NCBI RefSeq assembly: GCF_000331245.1
Contig: NZ_ANFZ01000002.1
Coordinates: 134,001 to 198,000, forward strand
Reading direction: 5' to 3'
Length of the DNA stretch: 64,000 nucleotides
From: Blastomonas sp. AAP53
Lineage (GTDB): Bacteria; Pseudomonadota; Alphaproteobacteria; Sphingomonadales; Sphingomonadaceae
A model generated the notes under the pieces. The model did no database searches. It was not told the DNA's origin and saw only the letters and a program-made list of their open reading frames with translations. The translations under genes were made by a program, and so were the position numbers. Numbering within the stretch: the stretch's first letter is position 1; every line of letters starts with the position of its first letter. Shown piece by piece: positions 25,949 through 35,027 of the stretch.

Positions 25949-26155
25949 GCGTGTTACCCGTTGCTTTCCTGTGCGCGCTGCCGGTTATCCGGTCTTTAAC
26001 GCTGCATGGCCAGTGTCTTGCGGTCTGCCCATGCTCGAATGGCTCAGGGATGAACGGCTTTTGTGAAGGCCGTGCTATCCCGGAATAGCCCAGGAAGGGC
26101 TCTAGCCGAAGACAGACGTTCTAATTTCGACCCGACTGTGGCACAAAAAAGGCGC

Positions 26156-26710
26156 ATGACCGCTCCTTCCCGACAGCGCAAGCGCGAAAAGCGTCCGCCC
26201 AAGCCGCTCGATGAGCAGGCGCTGCGCGATCTTGCGCTGCATTATCTGGGCCGGTTTGCCACCACCAGGGCGCGGCTGGTGCAGTACATGCAGCGCAAGG
26301 TGCGCGAACGCGGATGGGCAGGGGATGTCTCGCCCGATTTCGACCAGATCGCCGATCGCTGCGCCGAGCTGGGCTATGTCAACGATGCTGCGTTTGCCGA
26401 GATGAAGGGCGGTGCGCTGCTGCGCCGGGGCTTCGGGCCACGCCGGGTGGAGCAGGCTCTGCAGGCGGCGGGGGTTAGCGAGGCCGATCGCATGCCATTG
26501 CGCGATGCCGGGCGCGATCAGGCGGCAAGCGCGGCGATCGCCTTTGCACGGCGCAAGCGGATAGGCCCGTTCGCCAGCGAATCTGCCGATCCCGACCGCA
26601 GGCGCAAGCAATTGCAGGCGTTTATCCGCGCAGGGCATGATTTTGCGCTCGCCCGCACACTTGTTTTCGCCGATAGCATGGAAGAGATTGCGGGGCTGGA
26701 CGAGGACTGA
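26156..26710 (+). CDS. recX: RecX family regulatory protein
   Basis: RecX binds RecA and limits its filament growth. The 184-residue protein has the family's helical repeats: DLALHYLGRFATTRARLVQYMQRK, then IADRCAELGYVNDAAFAEMKGGALLRRGFGPRRVEQAL. The open frame extends 31 codons upstream, but the ATG encoding MTAPSRQRKR fits the family N-terminus better. recA is not adjacent. The next gene starts nine bases after its stop, so cotranscription with the DUF192 lipoprotein gene is likely. Confidence 0.85.
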   Translation: MTAPSRQRKREKRPPKPLDEQALRDLALHYLGRFATTRARLVQYMQRKVRERGWAGDVSPDFDQIADRCAELGYVNDAAFAEMKGGALLRRGFGPRRVEQALQAAGVSEADRMPLRDAGRDQAASAAIAFARRKRIGPFASESADPDRRRKQLQAFIRAGHDFALARTLVFADSMEEIAGLDED

Positions 26711-26718
26711 CGGAGAGA

Positions 26719-27225
26719 ATGATGGTGAGCAAATATTGCGGGGCGATGCTGGCGACACTCGCACTGGTGGCGTGCAATGCCTCTGCCCCCAGCGATGCGG
26801 TGGCGCAGCGTCCGGCGGCGGAAAAATCCGCCCTGTCGCCCGCCGGGCTGGACCTGGTGCCGCTGACCATCAAGAGCGGCGCGAAGACGCACGCGTTCAC
26901 CGTGGAAATGGCCCGCACCCCACAGGAACAGGCAAAGGGGCTGATGTTCCGCACCGAACTGGCGCCCGACATGGGCATGCTCTTTCCCTTTCCGAGCCCC
27001 AAGCCCGCCGGCTTCTGGATGAAGAACACCGTGATCTCGCTCGATCTGCTGTTCGTGCGCGCCGATGGCAGCATCGAGAGCATCGCGGCCAATGCCGTAC
27101 CCTATTCGCTCGACCCGATCAGCTCTGGCGAGCCGGTGGCGGCGGTGCTGGAACTGGCCGCTGGCCGTGCAGCGGAGCTTGGTCTGAAGCCGGGCGACAT
27201 CGTCACCTGGCGCGACGGACGTTGA
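26719..27225 (+). CDS. DUF192 family lipoprotein
   Basis: A 168-residue exported protein. The N-terminus MMVSKYCGAMLATLALVACN is a lipoprotein signal with lipobox LVAC, so the mature protein should be anchored to a membrane. The DUF192 core spans about residues 55-165 and shows RTPQEQAKGLMFRTELAPDM, PKPAGFWMKNTVISLDLLFV and the C-terminal ELAAGRAAELGLKPGDIV. The function of this family is not established. The mtgA gene follows after seven bases. Confidence 0.9.
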   Translation: MMVSKYCGAMLATLALVACNASAPSDAVAQRPAAEKSALSPAGLDLVPLTIKSGAKTHAFTVEMARTPQEQAKGLMFRTELAPDMGMLFPFPSPKPAGFWMKNTVISLDLLFVRADGSIESIAANAVPYSLDPISSGEPVAAVLELAAGRAAELGLKPGDIVTWRDGR

Positions 27226-27232
27226 GGCTGGC

Positions 27233-27904
27233 GTGCTGGGTCGCCTGATCGCTTTCGTCTTCAAGCTGGTCTTCGGCTTCGTTCTGCTGTCGGTGGTGAT
27301 CGTGGCGCTGTATCGCTTCGTGCCGCCGCCCACGACGATCACCATGCTGACGGATGCCAATGGCGCGACCCGTGACTGGACCTCGCTCGACTCGATCGAC
27401 CGCAACATGGTCTCGGCGGCGATTGCGGCGGAGGATGGCAAGTTCTGCACGCACAGCGGCTTCGACCGCGAGGCGATCGAGGATGCGGTGCGGCGCAACG
27501 CGCAAGGCGGGCGGATTCGCGGCGGATCGACAATCAGCCAGCAGACCGCCAAGAACGTGTTCCTCTGGCAGAACGGCGGCTTTTTCCGCAAGGGCCTGGA
27601 GGCGTGGTTCACCGTGCTGATCGAGGGCATCTGGGGCAAGCGCCGGATCATGGAGGTCTACCTCAATGTCGCGGAAACCGGGATCGGGACCTATGGCGTC
27701 GAAGCCGGCGCGCAGCGCTATTTCGGCAAGGGCGCAGCCTCGCTGAGCCGAGACGAGGCGGCGCGCATGGCCGCCGCGCTGCCGCTGCCCAAGAAGCGTT
27801 CGGTCAAGAACCCCAGCGGCTTCGTCCGCCGCTATGGCAACAACATCGCGCGGCGCATCCGCATCGTCCAGCGCGATGGCCTGGATGCCTGCGCGCGGCC
27901 TTGA
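27233..27904 (+). CDS. mtgA: Monofunctional biosynthetic peptidoglycan transglycosylase
   Basis: MtgA polymerises lipid II into glycan strands. The 223-residue protein has one N-terminal membrane anchor (LIAFVFKLVFGFVLLSVVIVAL) and a GT51 domain. The catalytic Glu lies in AAIAAEDGKFCTHSGFD, and the further motifs are RGGSTISQQTAKNVFLW, KRRIMEVYLNVAETG and ARMAAALPLPKK. The start is GTG, a few bases after the DUF192 gene. Length and motifs are normal. It is convergent with regA, with a repeat-containing gap between. Confidence 0.94.
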   Translation: MLGRLIAFVFKLVFGFVLLSVVIVALYRFVPPPTTITMLTDANGATRDWTSLDSIDRNMVSAAIAAEDGKFCTHSGFDREAIEDAVRRNAQGGRIRGGSTISQQTAKNVFLWQNGGFFRKGLEAWFTVLIEGIWGKRRIMEVYLNVAETGIGTYGVEAGAQRYFGKGAASLSRDEAARMAAALPLPKKRSVKNPSGFVRRYGNNIARRIRIVQRDGLDACARP

Positions 27905-27959
27905 GGGGATTTACGGCTGCAGCGGACAGGACCGCCACCTTCACCAACATCCGCTCATG

Positions 27960-28110
27960 CCTGAAACGAGTTCAGGCCAGGCTCTGCGCAGCGGGCGTAG
28001 CCCGCATCGTCGAAGGACCCGCGTTGACGCAATCGGTATTGCGGGGCCTTCGACAAGCTCAGGCTGAGCGGAGGTGGTGCGGGTGGCGCGGCACCTTCGA
28101 CAGGCGCAGC
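27960..28110. repeat. Dispersed palindromic repeat (family B)
   Basis: The gap between mtgA and regA holds two inverted half elements. The right one begins near 28043 with GGGGCCTTCGACAAGCTC and continues into AGGCTGAGCGGAGGTGG. The left one (near 27990-28020) carries GTCGAAGGACCCGCG. The right half is repeated in inverted orientation at 44869-44903 with one difference in about 35 bases. No gene is visible in this stretch. Confidence 0.75.
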
Positions 28111-28124
28111 CTAGGTTGCCGCCG

Positions 28125-28664
28125 CTATCGCACCTGCCGCTTTTCCAGCTTTCGGGCCAGCGTACGTCGGTGCATGCCGAGCCTGCGGGCGGTTTCTGAA
28201 ACGTTGAAGTCGGTGTCGACCAGGGTCTGGTGGATATGCTCCCACTCCACGGTCTTGATCGACGACTGGCGAGTATCGACGGCGGTGGCAGCGTTGCCCT
28301 CGGTGCGGGCGAAGGCGGCTTCGATATCGTCGGTGTTCGACGGCTTGGCGAGATAATGGTCCGCGCCCAGCTTGATCGCCTCGACCGCCGTTGCGATGCT
28401 GGCAAAGCCGGTTAGCACCACGATCCGCGCGTCTGGCGCTGCTGCGCGTACCGCCGGCACGCAGGTCAGGCCCGAAGCGCTGCCGACCAGCTTGAGGTCG
28501 ATCACCGCATGCGTCGGCACCAGCCCTGCCTCCAGCAGCGCCGTCAGCCCTTCAAGGCTGGACGCGGAAGAGACGGTGTAGCCGCGTCGTTCGAACGATC
28601 GCCGCAATGTGCGAGCGAAGGTTTCGTCATCCTCGACGATGAGCAGATGGGGCAATGTGGTCAT
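28125..28664 (-). CDS. regA: Redox response regulator RegA/PrrA/ActR
   Basis: The response regulator of the RegB/RegA system, a global activator and repressor that links redox state to photosynthesis, respiration and carbon or nitrogen fixation genes. It has 179 residues. The receiver domain carries the acidic pocket VEDDETFAR, phospho-acceptor Asp56 in HAVIDLKLVG and Lys107 in YLAKPS. A Fis-type helix-turn-helix at the C-terminus (about 155-176, VSETARRLGMHRRTLARKLE) closely follows the RegA/PrrA pattern. The ATG overlaps the regB stop (ATGA), and the gene is the last of the cyo-surf1-regB-regA operon. Confidence 0.93.
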   Translation of the reverse strand: MTTLPHLLIVEDDETFARTLRRSFERRGYTVSSASSLEGLTALLEAGLVPTHAVIDLKLVGSASGLTCVPAVRAAAPDARIVVLTGFASIATAVEAIKLGADHYLAKPSNTDDIEAAFARTEGNAATAVDTRQSSIKTVEWEHIHQTLVDTDFNVSETARRLGMHRRTLARKLEKRQVR

Positions 28665-29968
28665 GTCCGGTCTCCGGCGGGATAGGCGATGGCGTCCAGC
28701 GGCAGCGATATGGTCACCTGCGCGCCGCCCGCAGCATGGTTGCCCGCGCGCACCTCTCCGCCAAGCTTGCGCATCACGTTGACCAGCAGGAACAGCCCCA
28801 GGCCGCCACCGGGCCGCCCCTTGGTCGAGCGATAGGGGCGCCCCAGCCCGTCGAGGATTTCCTGCGGAAAACCCGGCCCCCGGTCGGTGACCGTCAGTTC
28901 CAGCGTCTCGCCCTGGCGTACAGCGCGCACTCCGACCCATTCGGGCGAGACATCGACCGCATTGTCGATGACGTTGCCGATCACCTGGCGCAGCGCGGGG
29001 TCGGAGACGATGGCGATATCCGCACCGAACCGGTCGATGTAATCGAGCGTGGTCAGGCCGCGCGCCTCGCGCCATTCATCGACGATATCGCCCAGGAACG
29101 CCCGCATCGTGGTGCGTTCGGGCGCTTCGCCGCGCGCTTCGCCGGCAGACATCAATATGCCGCTGACGATGGTCTTGCAACGCTGCACGGCGGCCTGCAT
29201 GTCGTCGAGATCGGCGGAGAGGTCGGCAACCGCCTTCAGCTCGGGCATCGCGCGGAAATCGTTGACCAGCACCGACAGGGTGGCAAGCGGCGTGCCCAGT
29301 TCGTGCGCTGCGCCCGAGGCGAGCAGCCCCATGCGCACGATATGGTCCTCTTCCGCCGCGCGCTGGCGAATGGCGGCGAGGGCGGAATCGCGATCCCGCA
29401 GGTTGCGCGCGATCCGGGTGACGAACGCGACCAGCAGCACCGCGATCAGGCCAAAGCAGACGAAGCTGCCCTGCAGGTAGAGGCTGAATTCCTCGTCCTG
29501 CAGATGCGGCGGCAATGTCAGCGGCACGGGATCGATCGCCAGCACTGCGAGCGCGCCCAGCGAGGCTGCGACCATCGCCCAGGATGCCGCCGCGCGCAGC
29601 ACCATCGCACCGATCACCACCTGCAGCAGGAACAAGGCCGCAAAGGGATTTGCAAGGCCCCCGGTGAAATGCAGCTGCCAGGTCAGCGCCGCAATATCGA
29701 ACATCAGCGCGGTGAACAGCGCATATTCGAGCCCAGCCTCGTGCCGCCGCAGGATGTACAATGTGACGAGGTTGATGAACACCAGAAGCGCGATCGCCAG
29801 CAGCAACGGGGCCAGCGGCAGCGGGATTCCCATCGGCCCGTCCACCAGCAGGATCGTGAAAAGCTGCCCGCCCACCGCCAGCCAGCGCAGCTGGATAAGC
29901 AGCGCCATGTTGCGGCGGACGGCATCGGTCACCTGGGGGGCGGGGGCAGCGATCATCGTTTGCGCCAT
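28661..29968 (-). CDS. regB: Redox sensor histidine kinase RegB/PrrB
   Basis: A membrane kinase of 435 residues with about six N-terminal membrane helices. It carries the quinone-binding heptad of RegB, GGLANPF, at residues 103-109. The H-box AHELGTPLATL has phospho-acceptor His222, and the redox-active cysteine expected in RegB is present as Cys264 in AAVQRCKTIVSG. The N and G boxes (NVIDNAVDVS, GGGLGLFL) complete the ATP site. So both known redox inputs, quinone and cysteine, appear intact. The start overlaps the surf1 stop by 16 bases, and the stop overlaps regA. Confidence 0.94.
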   Translation of the reverse strand: MAQTMIAAPAPQVTDAVRRNMALLIQLRWLAVGGQLFTILLVDGPMGIPLPLAPLLLAIALLVFINLVTLYILRRHEAGLEYALFTALMFDIAALTWQLHFTGGLANPFAALFLLQVVIGAMVLRAAASWAMVAASLGALAVLAIDPVPLTLPPHLQDEEFSLYLQGSFVCFGLIAVLLVAFVTRIARNLRDRDSALAAIRQRAAEEDHIVRMGLLASGAAHELGTPLATLSVLVNDFRAMPELKAVADLSADLDDMQAAVQRCKTIVSGILMSAGEARGEAPERTTMRAFLGDIVDEWREARGLTTLDYIDRFGADIAIVSDPALRQVIGNVIDNAVDVSPEWVGVRAVRQGETLELTVTDRGPGFPQEILDGLGRPYRSTKGRPGGGLGLFLLVNVMRKLGGEVRAGNHAAGGAQVTISLPLDAIAYPAGDRT

Positions 29969-30660
29969 ACCATCATTGCGCCCCAGGCACAGCCGATGGC
30001 GAGCGCTAGCCAAGTGAGTGCGTAGACCAGGTGATTGTCGGAAAAACGCACCACAGTCAGCCCGCCGACGGGATAGCCGCCGGGGTTGGGCGCTGCATCG
30101 ACATCGATGAAATAGGGGGCCGTATCGGGGAGGGCGCGTGCCGATGCGATCGCGGCGACATCGCGCGAATACCAGCGGTCGTCTTTGGGATCGTTGGAGC
30201 GCAGAAAGCCGCCACCCGGTTCGCTGATCCGCAACAGGCCGGTGACGGTGACGGGGCCCGGCGGATTGCCCTGCACGCGGGTGGTAACCTTGCGCCGGTC
30301 GGGCGGCACGAAGCCGCGATTGACCAGCACGGTGAAGCGATCGCCTACCAAGGGGGTCATCACCCAAAAGCCGCTGCCGCGTGTCGTGACCGCCTGCACC
30401 AGAGCTTCGCGGTCGTGCGCGAAACGGCCGGTGAACGTCACGCGGCGATAGGCGTCGCGTTCGGCGGTCAGGCGCGGCCACTCGTCGGGGCCGGGCGCAG
30501 CGACAGGTTCTGCCGTGCTGCGGGTCTCCACCGCCTCGATCAGCGCAGCTTTCCACGCGCGCCGCTGCACCTGCCAGACGCCCAGGCCCACGCCGGCCAG
30601 CGCCAGGGCGAGCAGGCTGATGGCCAGCACGACGCGCGTGGCTGGCCTGCGCGCTGTCAC
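29953..30660 (-). CDS. SURF1-family oxidase assembly protein
   Basis: A 235-residue SURF1 protein with the family topology, one membrane helix at each end: VVLAISLLALALAGVGLGVW near the N-terminus and LVYALTWLALAIGCAWGAMM at the C-terminus, with a periplasmic domain between. Family motifs include GVWQVQRRAWK, PLVGDRFTVLVNRGFVP and DNHLVYALTW. SURF1 helps heme insertion into heme-copper oxidases; linkage to a cyo operon suggests a role for the quinol oxidase. It starts with GTG, overlapping the cyoD stop (GTGA). In Rhodobacter the reg genes are linked to senC/prrC instead. Confidence 0.92.
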   Translation of the reverse strand: MTARRPATRVVLAISLLALALAGVGLGVWQVQRRAWKAALIEAVETRSTAEPVAAPGPDEWPRLTAERDAYRRVTFTGRFAHDREALVQAVTTRGSGFWVMTPLVGDRFTVLVNRGFVPPDRRKVTTRVQGNPPGPVTVTGLLRISEPGGGFLRSNDPKDDRWYSRDVAAIASARALPDTAPYFIDVDAAPNPGGYPVGGLTVVRFSDNHLVYALTWLALAIGCAWGAMMVWRKR

Positions 30661-31040
30661 GGCAGCTGGCTCATCTCTTCATGCGCCATCGGCATCATGT
30701 TGGCGTTGAGGTGGCTCATCACCCAGAGCGATCCCGACAGCATGATGCCGACGACGATGATCGTGAAGATCAGCGAGGTGATCGACCAGCCGCCTTCGGC
30801 CTTGGGGGTCATGTGGAGGAAATAGACCATGTGCACGACGATCTGCACCACCGCGAAGAGCATGATCGTCACCGCCGTCATCGCGGGCGACAGCGCGCCG
30901 GTCATCACCAGCGCAAAGGGGATTGCCGTCAAAATGACCGAGAGGATGAAACCAGTCGCATAATCGCGATAGCTGGCGTGCGGAATCTCGATGCCGTGGC
31001 TGTCGTGCTCGACCTGCTCGGCGTGGGTGTTGGCGCTCAT
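30657..31040 (-). CDS. cyoD: Cytochrome o ubiquinol oxidase subunit IV
   Basis: A 127-residue small subunit of the bo3-type quinol oxidase with three membrane helices (FILSVILTAIPFALVMTGAL, AVTIMLFAVVQIVVHMVYFLHM, SLIFTIIVVGIMLSGSLWVM). The last two resemble the usual CyoD pattern. The N-terminus is His/Glu-rich. The start overlaps the cyoC stop by one base and its stop overlaps the surf1 start, consistent with tight coupling in the operon. Confidence 0.93.
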   Translation of the reverse strand: MSANTHAEQVEHDSHGIEIPHASYRDYATGFILSVILTAIPFALVMTGALSPAMTAVTIMLFAVVQIVVHMVYFLHMTPKAEGGWSITSLIFTIIVVGIMLSGSLWVMSHLNANMMPMAHEEMSQLP

Positions 31041-31672
31041 CACAGCATTCCCATCAGATAGACAAAGGTGAACACGCCGATCCAGATCACGTCGAGAAAG
31101 TGCCAGAACAGGCTGAGGCAAGCAACACGCCGCTGGTTGGCGGGGTTGAGGCCGTGGCGGCCCAGCTGCACGATCAATGTCACCAGCCAGACAAGGCCGA
31201 AGGTGACATGAAGCCCGTGCGTGCCCACCAGCGTAAAGAACGCCGAGAGAAATGCGCTGCGCTGCGGGGTCGCGCCGATATGGATCAGGTGCGAAAACTC
31301 GTACAGCTCGATGGCGAGGAACGCCGCGCCGAACAGGCCGGTGACCGCCAGCCACATCTGCGTGTGGCGCAGGTTCTTGTTCTGCATCGCGATCATCGCA
31401 AAGCCATAAGTGATCGACGAGAACAACAGCATCGCGGTATTGAGCGCGATGAGGTTGAGGTCGAACAGGTCCTTGGGCCCCGGCCCTGCGGCGAGGTTGC
31501 CGCCGAGAACCGCGTAACAGGCAAACAGGATCGCGAAGATGAGGCAGTCGCTCATCAGATAGATCCAGAAGCCCAGCAACGTGCTGTGCCCCTCGGGGTG
31601 CGGATGCTCGTCGATCTCGTAATAGACCGGCGCTTCGCTGCCTGCAGCTATCGTGGTGGTTGCGCTGCTCAT
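31040..31672 (-). CDS. cyoC: Cytochrome o ubiquinol oxidase subunit III
   Basis: A 210-residue membrane subunit with five predicted helices, starting after an N-terminal segment that ends with [20 protein letters not shown], the typical CyoC entry to helix I. Further family features are [33 protein letters not shown] and [19 protein letters not shown]. It follows cyoB after only four bases. Confidence 0.94.
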   Translation of the reverse strand: MSSATTTIAAGSEAPVYYEIDEHPHPEGHSTLLGFWIYLMSDCLIFAILFACYAVLGGNLAAGPGPKDLFDLNLIALNTAMLLFSSITYGFAMIAMQNKNLRHTQMWLAVTGLFGAAFLAIELYEFSHLIHIGATPQRSAFLSAFFTLVGTHGLHVTFGLVWLVTLIVQLGRHGLNPANQRRVACLSLFWHFLDVIWIGVFTFVYLMGML

Positions 31673-31676
31673 GGCC

Positions 31677-33698
31677 TCAGGCTCCTGCGCTGGCGAGCAG
31701 GCGCGCCCGCTTGGCCTCGGTCGCGGCGACCTCGGCTGCCGGGATGTGGAAATCGCGCTTGTAGTTGAAGGTGTGGATGATCGCGGTGGCGATCAGCGTG
31801 GCAAAGCTTGCCCCGGCCAGCCACCAGATATGCCACACCAAAGCAAAGCCGCACACGGTGCTGATGCCCGCCAGGATGATCCCGGCGCCGGTGTTCGATG
31901 GCATGTGGATGTCCTTGTAGCCGTCTGCCGGATGCTCGACGCCCGCCGCCTTCATGTCGTACCAGGCGTCGAGCGCATGAATGCGCGGGGTGAAGGCGAA
32001 GTTATAGTCCGCAGGCGGCGAGCTGGTCGCCCATTCGAGCGTGCGGCCGTTCCACGGGTCGCCCGTCGTCTCGGCCAGTTCCTCGCGCTTCCAGATGCTG
32101 ACGGCAAACTGGATGAGCATCGCGGCGATCCCGGCGGCGATCATGAACGCACCGACAGCGGCGATGGCGAACCAGATCTGCAAGGACGGATCGTCGAACA
32201 CCCGCATGCGGCGCGTCACACCCATCAGGCCCAGCACATAGAGCGGCGCGAACGCGACCCAGAAGCCCGGGACCCAGCACCAGAAGCTGACCTTGCCCCA
32301 GAACTGGTTGAGCTTGAAGCCGAACGCCTTGGGCCACCAGTAGTTGATCGCCGCGAAGATGCCGAACAGCACGCCGCCGATGATCACGTTGTGGAAGTGC
32401 GCGATCAGGAACAGCGAGTTGTGCAGCACGAAGTCGGCAGGTGGCACCGCGAGCAGCACGCCGGTCATCCCGCCGATGGTGAAGGTGAGCATGAACGCCA
32501 CCGTCCACATCATCGGCAGTTCATAGCGGATGCGGCCACGGTACATCGTGAACAGCCAGTTGAAGAGCTTGGCCCCGGTCGGGATCGAGATCACCATCGT
32601 GGTGATGCCGAAGAAGCTGTTGACGGACGCGCCCGAGCCCATGGTGAAGAAGTGGTGCAGCCACACGACATAGCTCAGGATCGTGATCACGACCGTCGCA
32701 TAGACCATCGAGGTGTAGCCGAAGAGCTTCTTGCCCGAGAAGGTCGAGGTCACTTCGCTGAACACGCCGAACAGGGGCAGGATGAGGATGTACACCTCGG
32801 GGTGGCCCCAGATCCAGATGAGGTTGACGTACATCATCGACGACCCGCCAAAGTCGTTGGTGAAGAAGTTGGTGCCGACATAACGGTCGAGCGTAAGAAG
32901 CGCGAGCACCGCGGTGAGCACGGGGAAGGATGCGACGATCAGGATGTTGGCGCACAGCGAGGTCCAGGTGAAGATCGGCATCTTCATCAGGCCCATGCCC
33001 GGGGCGCGCATCTTGAGGATGGTGACGATCAGGTTGATGCCCGACAATGTCGTGCCGACGCCCGCGATCTGCAGCGCCCAGATATAGTAATCGACCCCGA
33101 CGCTGGGACTGTACGATATGCCCGACAGGGGCGGATAGGCCAGCCATCCGGTTGCGGCAAACTCGCCGACGAACAGCGATGCCATCGTCAGCACCGCGCC
33201 CGAAGTGGTCATCCAGAAGCTGAAATTGTTGAGGAACGGGAACGACACGTCGCGCGCGCCGATCTGCAGCGGCACGACATAGTTCATGAGGCCCGTGATG
33301 AACGGCATCGCGACGAAGAAGATCATGATCACGCCATGCGCGGTGAAGATCTGGTCGTAATGGTGCGAGTTGAGATAGCCCTCGGATCCGCCGAACGCCA
33401 TCACCTGCTGCAAGCGCATCATGATCGCATCGGCAAAACCGCGCAGGAACATGACCAGGCCCAGGATCATGTACATGATGCCGATCTTCTTGTGGTCGAC
33501 GGTGGTGAACCACTCCTTCCACAAATAGCCCCACAATTTGTAGCGGGTCACCAACGCGAACAGGCCAATCCCGCCGATGATCACGACAACCATCGTGGAG
33601 AGCACGATCGGGTCATGCGGCAGCGAGTTCCAGGAGAGCTTGCCCAGCAGCAGGCTGGGCTCGGCAGCGGAGGTGGAGACGACGGCGTTCGCGGTCAT
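31677..33698 (-). CDS. cyoB: Cytochrome o ubiquinol oxidase subunit I
   Basis: The 673-residue catalytic subunit that binds the low-spin heme, the heme o/CuB centre and the proton channels. Conserved pieces are [20 protein letters not shown] (heme ligand), [12 protein letters not shown] with the Cu-linked His-Tyr, the HHFFTMGSG CuB histidines, and the C-terminal HFHNVIIGG with heme ligands. At 673 residues it has the extra N- and C-terminal helices of the quinol-oxidase type. It overlaps the cyoA stop by four bases. Confidence 0.96.
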   Translation of the reverse strand: MTANAVVSTSAAEPSLLLGKLSWNSLPHDPIVLSTMVVVIIGGIGLFALVTRYKLWGYLWKEWFTTVDHKKIGIMYMILGLVMFLRGFADAIMMRLQQVMAFGGSEGYLNSHHYDQIFTAHGVIMIFFVAMPFITGLMNYVVPLQIGARDVSFPFLNNFSFWMTTSGAVLTMASLFVGEFAATGWLAYPPLSGISYSPSVGVDYYIWALQIAGVGTTLSGINLIVTILKMRAPGMGLMKMPIFTWTSLCANILIVASFPVLTAVLALLTLDRYVGTNFFTNDFGGSSMMYVNLIWIWGHPEVYILILPLFGVFSEVTSTFSGKKLFGYTSMVYATVVITILSYVVWLHHFFTMGSGASVNSFFGITTMVISIPTGAKLFNWLFTMYRGRIRYELPMMWTVAFMLTFTIGGMTGVLLAVPPADFVLHNSLFLIAHFHNVIIGGVLFGIFAAINYWWPKAFGFKLNQFWGKVSFWCWVPGFWVAFAPLYVLGLMGVTRRMRVFDDPSLQIWFAIAAVGAFMIAAGIAAMLIQFAVSIWKREELAETTGDPWNGRTLEWATSSPPADYNFAFTPRIHALDAWYDMKAAGVEHPADGYKDIHMPSNTGAGIILAGISTVCGFALVWHIWWLAGASFATLIATAIIHTFNYKRDFHIPAAEVAATEAKRARLLASAGA

Positions 33699-34900
33699 GA
33701 TGCGGGGTCCATGTTGCCGGCCTGAGACAGTTCAGCCGGCTTGGGGGTGTTCGATCGGGTGCGGAAGGCGGGTCCGCCGGGGCGGGCCAGGCCGGCTCCG
33801 GTGAGCGTGGCGAGGTCGATCACGCGATCTTCGATCCGTGCCAAGCTGGCGCCGAGCAGTTCGGGATTGGTGCAATTCTCGGCGATATAGCGGTCGCTGG
33901 CGGTGTCGCCGGTGCCGCGCGCGGCGAACTTGTCATACGACAGCTGGCGCACATTGTAGAGCCCGGCGCGGCCCATGCCGCCGCGCGCATCGATCGCCAT
34001 CATGTCGTGCATGCACATCTTGCCGGGTTCGGCGCACAGGTTGACGATGCGGTCGAACAGCCCGGTCTCGACGCTGGCGAAGCGACGCACCGGCACCTTT
34101 TCGCTGGGCCGTTCGAGCTTGAGATAGGCGGCGCGGTCGAGCGTCGCTTGCGCGGTGCGCGTCTTGGCGGCCCAGCGCTCGAAGCCCTCTGCCGTCATGC
34201 TGCGCACCGCAAAGCGCATGTTCGAAAAGCCTGCGCCCGAATAGTTGGCGGAAAAGCCCTCGTAATTGCCGGTCTCGTTGAATACCGCGTGGAGCTTGGT
34301 TTCCATGCCCGGCATCGCATAGATCTGGCCGGCCATGGCGGGCACGTAGAAGCTGTTCATCACCGAGGACGATGAGATGCGGAACCGCAGCGGGCGGCCT
34401 TCGGGCACGGCCAGCTCGTTGACCGTCGCCACGCCCTGTTCGGGATAGATGAACAGCCATTTCCAGTCGAGCGCCACGACCTGCACCTCGAGCGGCTCGA
34501 CCTCGGCGCCCACCGGCTGGCCGGGCGCGGTGCGTGCGAGCGGGCGATAGGGGTCGAGCAGGTGCGTGCCGACCCAGGTGACAGCGCCCAGGCAGATGAT
34601 GATCAGCAGCGGCACCGCCCAGATCAGCAGTTCCAGCTGGGTCGAATGGTCCCAATCGGGCTTGTAGGTGGCTTGCGTGTTGGCTGCGCGATACTTCCAG
34701 GCGAACCATCCCGTCAGCGCCATCACCGGCACGATGATGATCAGCATCAGCAATGTCGAGACGACCACCAGATTGCCCTGCTGCTGCGCTACATCGCCCG
34801 CCGGATCGAGCACGACCATGTTGCATCCGCCCAGCAGCGGCAAAAGGCAGGCGGTGGCGATCCAGCGGCCTAGCCGCGCGCGTGACAGGGGTCTTTCCAT
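33695..34900 (-). CDS. cyoA: Cytochrome o ubiquinol oxidase subunit II
   Basis: A 401-residue lipoprotein subunit: the N-terminus ends in the lipobox LLGGC near residue 26, followed by two membrane helices and a periplasmic cupredoxin domain. The CuA ligands of cytochrome c oxidases are absent ([20 protein letters not shown] and [15 protein letters not shown] have no cysteines), so this is a quinol oxidase. I start at [10 protein letters not shown], as the frame is also open far upstream. It is the first gene of the cyoABCD-surf1-regB-regA operon. No cyoE (heme O synthase) is present nearby. Confidence 0.95.
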   Translation of the reverse strand: MERPLSRARLGRWIATACLLPLLGGCNMVVLDPAGDVAQQQGNLVVVSTLLMLIIIVPVMALTGWFAWKYRAANTQATYKPDWDHSTQLELLIWAVPLLIIICLGAVTWVGTHLLDPYRPLARTAPGQPVGAEVEPLEVQVVALDWKWLFIYPEQGVATVNELAVPEGRPLRFRISSSSVMNSFYVPAMAGQIYAMPGMETKLHAVFNETGNYEGFSANYSGAGFSNMRFAVRSMTAEGFERWAAKTRTAQATLDRAAYLKLERPSEKVPVRRFASVETGLFDRIVNLCAEPGKMCMHDMMAIDARGGMGRAGLYNVRQLSYDKFAARGTGDTASDRYIAENCTNPELLGASLARIEDRVIDLATLTGAGLARPGGPAFRTRSNTPKPAELSQAGNMDPAS

Positions 34901-34934
34901 GGCTGTCCGATTACCCCTCGGACGACCACCGGGA

Positions 34935-34955
34935 CATTGGACATTTTGTCCAATG
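34935..34955. promoter_or_regulatory. Perfect 9-bp-arm palindrome upstream of cyoA (candidate operator)
   Basis: CATTGGACA, three T bases, then TGTCCAATG: a perfect inverted repeat with 9-bp arms. It lies 35-55 bases upstream of the cyoA start codon, between cyoA and the divergent MFS gene. The symmetry fits a dimeric repressor or activator site. I cannot name the regulator. Confidence 0.75.
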
Positions 34956-34957
34956 CA

Positions 34958-34971
34958 ATGATCTGGATCAA
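34958..34971. promoter_or_regulatory. FNR/FixK-type box (ATGAT-N4-ATCAA)
   Basis: ATGATCTGGATCAA matches the FNR/FixK consensus TTGAT-N4-ATCAA at nine of ten defined positions. It lies two bases beyond the palindrome, in the shared promoter region of the cyo operon and the MFS gene. FNR-type control of terminal oxidases is established in other proteobacteria. That it applies here is inference. Confidence 0.7.
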
Positions 34972-35027
34972 AGAGGCATAAGATAGCTGCAGATATTTGT
35001 GCGCTCTTGACCCTGAGGAATCTGACC

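Noticed and set aside
31653-33725. Plus-strand frame of 690 residues opposite cyoB
   Set aside because: It is His/Asp/Arg-rich, low-complexity translation typical of the antisense of a membrane protein gene. cyoB itself is certain.
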